A stretch of 64,000 nucleotides of DNA from Bufo bufo (lineage: Eukaryota; Chordata; Amphibia; Anura; Bufonidae): the NCBI RefSeq assembly GCF_905171765.1, contig NC_053389.1:784492772-784556771 (forward strand), read 5' to 3'. The stretch's first letter is position 1, and every line of letters starts with the position of its first letter. The translations under genes and the position numbers were made by a program. This document shows positions 24,820-35,299 of this stretch, one piece after another. Under the pieces are notes generated by a model, which was not told the DNA's origin, made no database searches, and saw nothing but the letters and a program-made list of their open reading frames with translations.

Positions 24820-26060
24820 GGGTGATCAATGACAGGGGGGGTGATCAATGACAGGGGGGGTGATCAATGACAGGGGGGTGATCAATGACAGGGGGGTGAT
24901 CAATGACAGGGGGGTGATCAGGGAGTCTATATGGGGTGATAACCACAGTCATTGATCACGCCCGTGTAAGGCTTCATTCAGACGTCCGTATGCGTTTTGC
25001 GGATCCGATCCATCTATCAGTGCATCCGTAAAAATCATGCGGACATCTGAATGGAGCTTTACAGGGGGGTAATCAATGACAGGGGGGTGATCAGGGAGTC
25101 TATATGGGGTAATAACCACAGTCATTGATCATGCCCCTGTAAGGCTTCATTCAGACGTCCGGATGCGTTTTGCGGATCCGATCCATCTATCAGTGCATCC
25201 GTAAAAATCATGCGGACATCTGAATGGAGCTTTACAGGGGGGTAATCAATGACAGGGGGGGTGATCAATGACAGGGGGGTGATCAGGGAGTCTATATGGG
25301 GTGATAACCACAGTCATTGATCATGCCCCTGTAAGGCTTCATTCAGACGTCCGGATGCGTTTTGCGGATCCGATCCATCTATCAGTGCATCCGTAAAAAT
25401 CATGCGGACATCTGAATGGAGCTTTACAGGGGGGTAATCAATGACAGGGGGGGTGATCAATGACAGGGGGGTGATCAGGGAGTCTATATGGGGTGATAAC
25501 CACAGTCATTGATCATGCCCCTGTAAGGCTTCATTCAGACGTCCGGATGCGTTTTGCGGATCCGATCCATCTATCAGTGCATCCGTAAAAATCATGCGGA
25601 CATCTGAATGGAGCTTTACAGGGGGTAATCAATGACAGGGGGGTGATCAGGGAGTCTATATGGGGTGATAACCACAGTCATTGATCACGCCCCTGTAAGG
25701 CTTCATTCAGACGTCCGGATGCGTTTTGCGGATCCGATCCATCTATCAGTGCATCCGTAAAAATCATGCGGACATCTGAATGGAGCTTTACAGGGGGGTA
25801 ATCAATGACAGGGGGGTAATCAATGACAGGGGGGTGATCAGGGAGTCTATATGGGGTGATCACCACAGTCATTGATCACGCCCGTGTAAGGCTTCATTCA
25901 GACGTCCGGATGCGTTTTGCGGATCCGATCCATCTATCAGTGGATCCGTAAAAATCATGCGGACGTCTGAATGGAGCTTTACAGGGGGTTGATCAATGAC
26001 AGGGGGGTAATCAATGACAGGGGGGTGATCAGGGAGTCTATATGGGGTGATCAGGGGTGA
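24820..26060. repeat. Tandem array, 172-192-bp units with 19-20-bp sub-repeats
   Basis: The anchor gggagtctatatggggt starts at 24921, 25094, 25286, 25478, 25650, 25841 and 26032. Spacing is 173, 192, 192, 172, 191 and 191 bp. The ~19-bp difference equals one copy of the sub-repeat tgatcaatgacagggggg, present in one or two copies per unit. Each unit also carries tgcgttttgcggatccgatc. Confidence 0.95.
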
Positions 26061-26137
26061 TCAGGGGCTAATAAGGGGTTAATAAGTGACGGGGGGGGTG
26101 TAGTGTAGTGTAGTGGTGCTTGGTGCTACTTTACTGA

Positions 26138-26306
26138 GCTACCTGTGTCCTCTGGTGGTCGATCCAAACAAAGGGGACCACCAGAGGACCAGGTAGCAGG
26201 TATATTAGACGCTGTTATCAAAACAGCGTCTAATATACCTGTTAGGGGTTAAAAAAAACACATCTCCAGCCTGCCAGCGAACGATCGCCGCTGGCAGGCT
26301 GGAGAT
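26138..26306. repeat. Three consecutive perfect or near-perfect hairpins
   Basis: Hairpin 1 pairs 26138-26160 with 26176-26197 (gctacctg...gtcctctggtggtc, one bulge). Hairpin 2 pairs both halves of 26197-26241 (caggtatattagacgctgtt). Hairpin 3 pairs 26262-26279 with 26289-26306 (atctccagcctgccagcg). They follow each other with almost no spacer, just inside the right end of the TTAA element. Confidence 0.93.
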
Positions 26307-27112
26307 CCACTCGCTTACCTTCCGTTCCTGTGAGCGCGTGCACCTATGTGCGCACGTTCACAGGAAATTTCGCGTCTCGCGAGATGACGCATATATGCGT
26401 GACTCTGCGCAGGGCTGCCACCTCCGGAACGCGATCCTGCGTTAGGCGGTCCGGAGGTGGTTAAATGATCCTGAGGGTTATGGAACAAAAAAGTCAAGTG
26501 GAAGACCCAAAAAAAATTCACCAGCGCTGAGCCAGAGGATCCAATTGGCTGTCTGTCAAGACACTGGACGATCCTCGACCCAAATTAAGGCCCTTACTGG
26601 TGCTGACTGCAGCCCCATAACCATCAGACGACATCTAAGACTGAAGGGCTTCAAAAACAAAAAACGTCTTCAAAGACCTCGTCTCCTTGAATGCCACAGA
26701 ACTGCTCGTTTGGACTTTGCAAGAGAGAACCAAACATGGGACATTCAAAGGTGCAAGAAAGTTTTATTCTCTGATGAGAAAAAATGTAACCTTGATGGTC
26801 CTGATGGTTTCCAACGTTACTGGCATGACAAGCAGATCCCACCTGAGATGTTTTCTACGCGCCACAGTGGAGGGGGCGCCATAATGGTCTGGGGTGCTTT
26901 TTCCTTCAGTGGAACAATGGAGCTTCAGGAAGTGCATGGGCATCAAACGGCCGCTGGCTATGTCGAGATGTTGCAGAGAGCATTCCTCATGACTGAGGGC
27001 CCTCGTCTGTGTGGTAACGACTGGGTTTTTCAACAGGATAAGGCCTCCTGCACACGACCGTTGTGTGCACCCGTGGCTGTCGTGCCGTTTTCCATTTTTT
27101 TTCACGGACCCA

Positions 27113-27163
27113 TTGACTTTCAGTTGTTTTCATTAAATTGAATGCTCAAAAAATTGACTTTCA
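27113..27163. repeat. 31-bp templated insertion flanked by a 10-bp duplication
   Basis: Positions 27123-27153 (31 bp, containing gttttcattaaattgaatgc) are identical to 29670-29700 in the right terminus of the enclosing Tc1/Tc3-like element. The insert is bracketed by direct copies of ttgactttca at 27113-27122 and 27154-27163. Without insert and one copy, the sequence becomes the expected palindrome ggacccattgactttcaatgggtcc-type arm of the Harbinger-like element. Confidence 0.9.
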
Positions 27164-27446
27164 ATGGGTCCGTGGAAAAAACGGAAAATGCACCATTTTG
27201 CAGCCGCATCCGAGATCCGTGTTTCCTGGCCGTGAAAAAAATATGACCTGTCCTATTTTTTTCACGGCCAACGGTTCACGGACCCATTCAAGTCAATGGG
27301 TCCGTGAAAGAACACGGATGCACACAAGATTGGCATCCATGTCCGTGATCCGTGGCCGTAGGTTACTTTTTATACAGACGGATCCGAAGATCCGTCTGCA
27401 TAAAAGCTTTTTCATAGCTGAGTTTTCACTTCGTGAAAACTCTGAA

Positions 27447-28846
27447 CCGACAGTATATTCTAACACAGAGGCGTCCCCATGGTGATGGGGACGCTTCTAG
27501 TTAGAATACACTACAAACTGTGTACAAGACTGCCCCCTGCACCCGATCTCTTACAGGGGGCCGTGATCAGCACAATTAACCCCTTCAGGTGCGGCACCTG
27601 AAGGGGTTAATTGTACTATCATATCCCCCTGTAAGAGATCAGGGCTGCCAGGCAGCAGGGGGCAGACCCTCCCCCCCTCCCCAGTTTGAATATCATTGGT
27701 GGCCAGTGCGGCCCCCCCCCCCTCTATTGTAATAATAGGTTGGTGGCCAGTGCGGCCCCCCCTCCCTCTATTGTAATTATTCGTTGGTGGCACAGTGTGC
27801 GCCCCCCCCTCGCTCCCTCTATTGTAATAATTCGTTGGTGGCACAGTGTGCGCCCCCCATCGGCCCCCCCTCCCTCTATAGCATTAACAACATTGGTGGC
27901 CAGTGTGCAGCCTCCCATCTCCCCCCCCCCATCATTGGTGGCAGCGGAGTTCCGATCGGAGTCCCAGTTTAATCGCTGGGGCTCCGATCGGTAACCATGG
28001 CAACCAGGACGCTACTACAGTCCTGGTTGCCATGGTTACTTAGCAATAGCACAATAGTAGAAGATTCATACTTACCTGCTGGTGGCTGCTGCGATGTTCG
28101 TGTCCGGCCGGGAGCTCCACCTACTGGTAAGTGACAGGTCTGTGCGGCGCATTGCTGAATGAACTGTCACTTACCAGTAGGAGGAGCTCCCGGCCGGACA
28201 CAGACATCGCAGCTCCCAGGTAAGTATGAATCTTTTACTATTGTACTATTGCTAGTAACCCGCTGCTACCAATGATCGGGGGGGGGGGGGGGTTAGATGG
28301 GAGGCCGCACACTGGCCACCAATGTTGTTAATGCTATAGAGGGAGGGGGGGCCGATGGGGGCGCACACTGTGCCACCAACGATTTATTACAATAGAGGGA
28401 GGAAGGGGGGGCGCACACTGTGACACCAACTATTTATTAGAATAGAGGGAGGAAGGGGGGGGCGCACACTGTGCCACCAACAAATTATTACAATAGAGGG
28501 AGGAAGGGGGGGGGGGGGCGCACACTGTGCCACCAACAAATTATTACAATAGAGGGAGGAAGGGGGGGGGCCGCACTGGCCACCAATGATATTCAAACTG
28601 GGGAGGGGGGGGGGGGTCTGCCCCCTGCTGCCTGGCAGCCCTGATCTCTTACAGGGGGATATGATAGTACAATTAACCCCTTCAGGTGCGGCACCTGAGG
28701 GGTTAATTGTGCTGATCACGGCCCCCTGTAAGAGATCGGATGCTGCTAGGCAGCAGGGGGCAGTCATGTACACAGTTTGTAGTATATTCTAACTAGAAGC
28801 GTCCCCATCACCATGGGAACGCCTCTGTGTTAGAATATACTGTCGG
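27447..28846. repeat. 1.4-kb imperfect palindrome
   Basis: The left edge ccgacagtatattctaacac (27447) is the complement of the right edge at 28827-28846. Matching inner blocks include the gtccccatggtgatggggac word, the ttaaccccttcaggtgcggc word and the gttggtggcacagtgtgcgc blocks. The centre is near 28145. A hairpin (gtaaccatggcaaccaggac, about 27991-28041) is nested in the left arm, and part of the edge is repeated once more at 28877-28940. G/C homopolymer runs differ in length between arms. Confidence 0.9.
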
Positions 28847-29830
28847 AAATGAGGTTTCACGATCTAACTCATATCCGACAGTATATTCTAACATAGAGGC
28901 GTTCCCATGGTGATGGGGACGCTTCAAGTTAAAATATACCATCGGATTGGAGAAAACTCCGATCCGATGGTATAAAAGGGACTCCAGACTTTACATTGAA
29001 AGTCAATAGGGACGGATCCGTTTGAAATGGCACCATATTGTGTCAACGTCAAACGGATCCGTCCCCATTGACTTGCATTGTAATTCAGGACGGATCCGTT
29101 TGGCTCCGCACGGCCAGGCGGACACCAAAACGCCTTTTTTTTATGTCCGTGGATCCTCCAAAAATCAAGGAAGACCCACGGACGAAAAAACGGTCACGGA
29201 TCATGGAAAAACGGGACCCGTTTTTGCGGACTGCAAAAAAATACGTTCGTGTGCAGGAGGCCTAACGCTACAGTACACAATGCCAGCAGGAAAAGGGACT
29301 TCTTCCAGGAGAATAACATCACTATTTTGGCCAATCCTGCGTGTTCCCCTGATCTAAACCCAATTGAGAACCTTTGTGGATGGATGGCAAGGGAAATTTA
29401 CAAAAATGGACAACAGTTCCAGACAGTAGATGGCCTTCGTGCGGCCGTCTTCACCACTTGGAGAAATGTTCCCACTCACCTCATGGAAACGCTTGCATCA
29501 AACATGCCGAAACGAATTTTTGAAGTGGTCAACAATAACAGCAAAGCTACTCATTACTGAGTTCATGCTTGGAAGTTGGATTTCTGTTTTGGGGGGGGGT
29601 TTAGTTTTTTTTTTGGGGTGTGGTCCTAAACTTTTGATCAGCTGAAAAACAGCCTGTTTCAATTTATTTGTTGTTTTCATTAAATTGAATGCTCAAAAAA
29701 TGTTTTGTCTCACTCCCATTTCTTCTTGTTGCATGTTAAAGCTCTACTTGGAACCTTGTTAAGAACTAGCCATGCTAAATATGATTTCTTGCCATTTTCA
29801 AGTGGTCTTAAACTTTTGATCAGGACTGTA

Positions 29831-30505
29831 TGTTGTTAGGTTTTGTCTCCCACGACAGAAGGGCTTGGTGTTTGTCCCCACCCCCCTTTTCATGACCCTT
29901 GGACCAATTTTCCACCAACTTGTTTGGTAGCAATGGCATGGACCTCATAGCAGCTGCATGGTTGTTTTGTATGCACTGGAGTAGAATCTCTCCTGCAGCA
30001 GCCTATTTTACACAAACTATAATACAGTCATCTTACTGAAGGTGGATCTACCTAAGTTCAATGGACAGCTACAGGCTGACTACCCAATTGGATTATCCTT
30101 TTAAGATGATTTCCGGGGAAATAAAGAGCCACAAAGGTTAAAAAAAAAATTAAAAAATATTTACCCATCTTCACTGATATTCACACTTTGGAAATTACGG
30201 AAAGGCCGACTCAGCTGATCACAGACTGTAGCGGTAACTTGCTTCAGCCACTGATTGGCTGAGAAAGTCCTCCTGGAATTTCCTGCTGCGTCTTTTCCAG
30301 TTTCACCACATTTAGAATTTTTTTGCAGCTTCCCAGTACATTATTTAGAATATTTAATGGTGCCATTAATAAGTACAACTTAGCCAACAACAAAAAATTC
30401 CCTCATATCGGTCTGTGAACGGAAATTTTTTTTTATGGCTTTTGGAGGGCAGAGAGTAATAAATGAAAATAGAAAAATAGAAAATGGCTGTCAGGAAGGG
30501 GGTTT
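29831..30505. other. Intron sequence, no gene seen
   Basis: No exon or complete element seen. At 30076-30102 there is a 27-bp exact match to the solo LTR (20509-20535), containing tacccaattggattatcc. Otherwise AT-rich with poly-A near 30140-30150. Confidence 0.4.
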
Positions 30506-30990
30506 TAAGGTACTTGAATATTGATAGCCTATCCTCAGGATGGGCCATCTGATCTGTTCACTTTAGCGGGAGCAGTGCTGCAGTAACCAGGATGGAGCTA
30601 CTGCAGAACAGCTGATCGGTGGGAGTGTGGGGTGTTAGACCCCTGACAATCAGATACTTGAGGATAGGCCATAAATAACAGGTTCTCAAAAACACCTTTT
30701 CAGTATCTGATCGGTGGGAGTCCGACACCCGGGACCTCTTCTCGCAGCTTTCACTAGGTTAGTGATGACATGTTCATCGATCACGTGGCCTAGTAACAGC
30801 TCAGCCCCATTCACTTGGGGGCTTTGCTGCAATACCAAGCACAGCCACTATACAATGCACGGTGCTGTGTTTGGTAAGCCACGAGAAGGCAGAGGCGCTC
30901 ACAGGAGTGCCGCTGCCTTCTTAAAACAGCTGACTCCCACCAATCAGATACTGATGACCTATCCTGGGGATAGGTCATCAGTAAAAAAAA
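30505..30990. mobile_element. MITE-like block with repeated inverted words
   Basis: The word gcctatcctcaggatggg (about 30527) and its relatives gatgacctatcctggggata (about 30952) and aggataggcc (about 30662) mark ends of one or two related elements. cagtatctgatcggtgggag (about 30702) pairs with ctcccaccaatcagatactg (about 30934). I cannot fix target duplications. Confidence 0.55.
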
Positions 30991-31819
30991 TTAATTCTGG
31001 AAAAACATTTTAATTGTGATTATTTATGTTTTTGATTATAGATCAATATAGAAGTCATATCTGTCCATCTATGTGTTTTTGGTGTAAAATGAAGTGTGTC
31101 CAATGACTAATTCCTTTTTATCCCAATTCCCTTCCTTGCCCGAGCTTTGAATTTAAATATTGTCTTCGCCTTGACTTAATTTTTGTTTGACTTCCCGTAT
31201 AACCTCTTTCACAGTTTTAATCCCGCATCCTAGCAATGTAATTAAACTCTCCTCATACATGTTTAATATCCTTCCTCTCCCTCTGACTTTATTACAGCTG
31301 TAATAAAAGACAATTTTGAGAGCAGTCCCATGGGCATCTTCCCTCATGGTAACAGCCCCTGGCATTTCACCAGAATGCACCTTCACAGGATATTGAATTT
31401 GTAGAGATGGTGGATAAGAACATGTGCTCTGACACAGCCTCAAAAACTGTTGTGCAGATGAGGGGGTAGAGGGTTGAAACCAGACATGAGCGAATTTCTC
31501 AAAATCTGTTTACTATAGGTCCGATCCATCGGTATAGGCCAAAAAAATTGATTCAGGTTCTCTCTCTCTATGTATATGGATAAATTCTACTAACACGAAT
31601 CTGAAGAAATTCTGATTCTACCGAATGAAAATGTTTTTTTTTAAAATTCAGGCTGAATTTTGATTCTTATGAATCGATTCACTAACGTCTAAAAAGATTC
31701 AAGATAACCACTGTACTATAAACAACAAACACACTCAGCTTGCTGTACATGCATTATATACAGGGTCGGTATGGTGGATGTTCCAACTATAGATCATGGG
31801 AGATGTGATTTTCTGCGTT
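30991..31819. other. Intron sequence, no gene seen
   Basis: AT-rich with no recognisable repeat ends; short open frames show no domain. The last 8 bases of the following boundary (gtcacaag, 31820-31827) are a target duplication. Confidence 0.35.
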
Positions 31820-31827
31820 GTCACAAG

Positions 31828-32118
31828 CTGGAGCAGATTGGCCATAGACCTTACAGGGAAATTTCCTGGTGGGCCAATGCCCAGGGGGCCGTCTAGGCGC
31901 TTCTCACAGACGGGCAGTGGCTGTATTTGGGGATGTATTTTGTGCTGCTGGCGGCAGTATTTTGTGATGGACTGTGGTATTTGGCTCTGTTGGGGTGGTA
32001 TAATGTGCCACAATATCATATTGCTGGCCCTGCCTTCCATCAGTTTGGACCCAACTACAAAACGAGGTCACTTTTAGTATTTTTTCCAGGGTCACTCTAA
32101 GTTCCCAGTCCGCCCCTG
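31828..32118. mobile_element. hAT-type MITE, second copy of the CAGGGGCGGACTGG family
   Basis: Starts ctggagcagattggccatag and ends ccagtccgcccctg, with perfect 8-bp flanks gtcacaag (31820-31827, 32119-32126). Interior matches the copy at 21547-21941 (gggccaatgcccagggggcc) with deletions. Confidence 0.88.
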
Positions 32119-32316
32119 GTCACAAGACATGAAAATAATAGAGATTGGGCTCTAAAGTCCTGGTAAAAGCATTTTTTACGTCAACCACTCCACTTTTGGC
32201 TTTTGGCCTCATGCAAATGACCTTTGTGGTCTGCAAATTGTGAATCTGCAAAATACAGATACCGTTCGTGTTTTATCAGCATAAAAAAAGGTGCAAAGGG
32301 TTAGAAGTTAGGTTCC

Positions 32317-33468
32317 ACAACCCTTAAGTACCGGGCCCATTTTTGGCTTTGCATTTTCGTTTTTACCTCCACATGTTCCAATAGCCATAACTTTTTAAAT
32401 TTTCCGTTCATATAGCCATATGAGGGCTTATTTTTTCGGGATAAGTTGTATTTTTAAGGGCACTATTTAAATTACCATGTCTGTTATTAGAAAACTGGAA
32501 AAAAAATATTTGTGGGGTAAAAATGAGAAAAAAAAACTCAATTCCGCCAAGGTTTTTAGGATTTTTACATTACAGCATTAATTGTGCATTAAACATGACG
32601 TGCTTATTCTGCGGCTCAATACGAATACGGTGATACCAAACTTGTAAAGGTTTTTTTGTTTTACTAGTTTTAAAAAGATAAAAACCTTTGAAAAACTAAA
32701 AATTTCTTTGCATCACCATTATCTGCCAGCCATAACTTTGTTTAGATTTCGGATTTGAAAGCTGTATGAGGGCTTGTTTTTGGCGGAAAGAACTGTGGTT
32801 TTTATTGGTACTATTTTTGTGGTACGTATGACCTTTTGATCACTGTTATTCAAATTTTTGGGGGAGAAAAGTTGACTGAAAAATGGCGAATCGTGTGGTT
32901 TTCATTTTTTCCGTTATGGCATTCACTGCACAGGAATTTTTAAAGAATATCTTAATAGTTCAGACATTTTCAGATGTAGCAATACCTGATATGTTTTGAT
33001 ATGTTTATTTTTTTATTGTTAATATATTTTTATATGTAAAATTGGGAAAGGGGGGTGATTTAAACTTTTTTTTTTAACCCCCATAGGGGGCTAGAACATG
33101 GGATTTTTTGATCCTTTTTGCTATTCACCCTAATAATCACTCCCTGCTGAGCTGCGTTTCGTGCACAGCTTAGCAGTGAGTTTACCATGGCAGGCCTGCT
33201 AAGCTTCAGAAGCATCCAGGCTTCACTGCCGGGGCTCCGATCGGAAGGCAGAAGGAGCCGTATCCCCGTGCATTGACTCAAAAATTCCGCAATCGGTGTT
33301 GATCACTACATCTGGGGGGTTAAATGACGGGGTTCAGCAGGATCACCGTTCCCCGTCATTGCGGCCAGGTGTTTGCTATATTATACAGCCGGCAGCCGCT
33401 GCGTATGGCCGCTCCATACATTCCCTCAACCATTGTGACGTACATTAACGTCACAGTGGTTGAAGGGG
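32317..33468. mobile_element. TTAA-type (piggyBac-like) element relic, ~1.15 kb
   Basis: The right end reads cagtggttgaagggg followed by TTAA at 33469-33472, close to a hairpin (tgtgacgtacattaacgtcaca, about 33435). The left end near 32317 has the family-like cccttaagtaccgggccc but a degraded flank. Internal repeats of the gagggcttattttt / gagggcttgttttt type resemble the element at 52810-55250. No protein is encoded. Confidence 0.65.
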
Positions 33469-33472
33469 TTAA

Positions 33473-33824
33473 CTTTTATGACTATTTAACAAAATGTGTA
33501 ATTGCTTCCAAAAATATTTGAACTCCCCCTCCACCATAGCTAAAACTGAGAGATAATGTTAGATAGATTTTGTTTAATCCATGTGACTATAAAGTTAGTA
33601 GAAAGGCTAAACCAAAAAGTTGCTATAGAAAAGCTATTTTAACTTGGGTTCCACAGACCTTCAAAAAGATCTATTAGCTTGTAAGTTTGACACAAAATGT
33701 ATCTAGATAGCATACCTGACATAATAAATTTGGTGCAAATTGCTAGACAAGTTAACTTCTCCTTTCTTACTTACTAAATAATGGATGGTATATAAATTGA
33801 ACATCTGAGAGGTTGTCTGGCCGA
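33473..33824. other. Intron sequence, no gene seen
   Basis: AT-rich, no element ends or exon signals recognised. Confidence 0.35.
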
Positions 33825-33828
33825 TTAA

Positions 33829-34267
33829 AGGGGTTGGCCACTTTTTTGATTACGGTTGACCACTGTCATTTGTAAGATTATTATACGGCACTTACTAATA
33901 TATTTTATATATTTTGTAAGTTTTACCCCCTTTTGTTTCCCAAGTCTTTTGTAATGTCCAAAGTGAGGCCATGTGACCAGGCAAAGCCCCTCCATCTGAT
34001 GCCTCCTCCCTTCAAATACACGGTACCTGCCCTCTGGGAGTTTAGTGCAGATGTAGTGTCTTTGAACAGAGGAGAGACGTGTCTGGTGACATCACCCTCC
34101 ATCAGCAGCCATTCTATGGACAGGAACTCGACGCAGACAGCAATAAGGGGACATGACTTATCTAATATAGCAAACGGCACAAAATGTCAACAGTCTATAT
34201 TAGTAAGTGCCATATAATCATCTTACCTACACATTGCTCACAAGTAGCCAGAAAGTGGCCAACCCCT
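33829..34267. mobile_element. TTAA-flanked MITE (439 bp)
   Basis: TTAA at 33825-33828 and 34268-34271. Termini aggggttggccacttt and aaagtggccaacccct are exact inverses. The interior carries a homologous segment with the copy at 58122-58525 (agtcttttgtaatgtcc / agtcttttgtgttgtcc; gaggccatgt). Non-coding. Confidence 0.93.
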
Positions 34268-34271
34268 TTAA

Positions 34272-35070
34272 ATATATATATTTTTTAATTTGCTGAGAAT
34301 GGTGTAAAATAATTAAAGTGCACCTTACCAAACTCCATTCACTCCCGTTCCTGGGCTTCCCAATGACGTCTACTTCCTGGTCCCTTGTGATGCGTAAATG
34401 CTATCTCTGAGCCGGTCACTGGATGAGGGTGGTCACCACTGGGGAGAAATTGTCACCAGCATAAGCAGAGTAGGCTACAACAGTGGAAAGAAACCTCGTT
34501 TTTATTGTTCCCCCATTCATTCATTGGGGTATCATCACGATTCTGCTATGACGATATGAGAAGATGGGGATTTTCAGTGATTCCATCCCATCTTGTGCTG
34601 TTATTAATGAGGTTGTGTGAAAATATATATAAAAATATTAGATAGAGTCTATACTATTAGTATTAGTAATAATTGTTGAGGTTTCACAAAATACAGGCAA
34701 TGATCATCCATACTAGTAGAAGCTGAAGACGGCCTCCTTCATCTATTGCATGTCCCAGAGGGAGAGACTTTTATTAGCAACCAGCAGCAATAAGACCAGC
34801 CGCTGAGGATTCTGGGAGATTTTAATAAAGAAGACAAGGCTGTGAAATGTAATCAAATGTCTGATCAGATTACCTGATGCCTTCGAGTCACAGATCTCAT
34901 AAAATCGTAGGGACGTCACTTACTCAAACACTCAGAGAGAGGGAGAGGCTGTGAGGTCTAGTGCTCGCTATGATAATGCATACTTCACAGATAGTGCTGT
35001 TCATTTTAAGAAACCTTCAAGTATTCGAAAAAAAAAATAATATTTAACTCATCATTACCCAGTGGGGATA
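34272..35070. other. Intron sequence, no gene seen
   Basis: Mostly unique-looking sequence. No exon, RNA gene or transposon end could be supported. Confidence 0.35.
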
Positions 35071-35074
35071 TTAA

Positions 35075-35277
35075 AGGGAGTTGTCCAAGATTAGAATAGC
35101 TTGACTGCTTTCTTCCACAAATGGTGCCATATCTGTCCACAGGTTGTGTGCGGTACTGCAGCTCAGCCCCATTCACTTCAATGGAGCTCAGCTACGACAT
35201 CTGACAGCACCATGGACAGGTGTGACGCTGGGCCTGGGAGATAACAACTATCATTTTTTTTATCCTGGACAACCCCT
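35075..35277. mobile_element. TTAA-flanked MITE (203 bp)
   Basis: TTAA at 35071-35074 and 35278-35281; ends agggagttgtcc and ggacaacccct. The interior includes the palindrome-like cagctcagccccattcactt / caatggagctcagct. Non-coding. Confidence 0.9.
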
Positions 35278-35299
35278 TTAAAGCTCAGTGCTTGACAGA

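Larger units (their letters stand above)
22370..26460. mobile_element. 4.1-kb TTAA-flanked (piggyBac-like) non-autonomous element
   Basis: Perfect TTAA flanks at 22366-22369 and 26461-26464. Termini ccacttcagcccc and, inverted from the right, ccacctccggacc. A sub-terminal hairpin (cctccgga ... tccggagg, 26421-26457) lies next to the right end. The TTAA duplication and CC start fit the piggyBac superfamily; Kolobok-type elements also use TTAA and cannot be excluded. No transposase is visible. The interior is made of alternating palindromes (22840-24800), a ~190-bp tandem array (24820-26060) and three consecutive hairpins (26138-26306). The host Tc1 coding sequence resumes immediately on both sides. 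Confidence 0.88.
27042..29262. mobile_element. 2.2-kb PIF/Harbinger-like non-autonomous element, TAA duplication
   Basis: It starts ggcctcctgcacacgac and ends gttcgtgtgcaggaggcc. The 3-bp duplication taa lies at 27039-27041 and 29263-29265. Removing it restores the Tc1 codons (CAACAGGATAACGCTAC). A 3-bp TWA-type duplication and GG(C) termini fit PIF/Harbinger. The interior has no transposase; most of it is a 1.4-kb palindrome. The short element at 50324-50689 has the same ends. Confidence 0.85.
22200..29563 (+). pseudogene. Tc1/Tc3-like transposase split in three by insertions
   Basis: The N-terminal part lies at about 22230-22365 (a helix-turn-helix stretch rich in Lys/Arg, with a frame break). 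The middle lies at 26465-27041 ([17 protein letters not shown], then VLFSDEK with the first catalytic Asp, [11 protein letters not shown], and WVFQQDKA with the second Asp). The C-terminal part lies at 29266-29560 (ACSPDLNPIENLCGWMAREI, holding the third acidic residue, to the end KATHY at the stop). All three catalytic acids are still recognisable, and the main disruption is the two inserted elements. Small frame defects and substitutions such as LWGW to LCGW add to decay. Confidence 0.9.
21955..29828 (+). mobile_element. Tc1/Tc3-like element, expanded to 7.9 kb by two insertions
   Basis: The left end agtcctgatcaaaagtttaa and right end ttaaacttttgatcaggact are inverted and flanked by TA (21953-21954, 29829-29830). 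Long termini of about 200 bp match at both ends, including cagctgatcaaaagttt words. Removing the TTAA element (22370-26460) and the TAA element (27042-29262) with one duplication each leaves about 1555 bp, the normal size for this family. The first base of the left end has changed from the expected c to t. Confidence 0.92.

Noticed and set aside
24961..25950. Restriction- or operator-like gcggatccgatcc sites
   Set aside because: They are parts of the tandem unit and recur only because the unit does.
24820..26060. Repeat-spacer array reminiscent of CRISPR
   Set aside because: The whole 172-192-bp unit is conserved, with nested 19-bp sub-repeats; no variable spacers.
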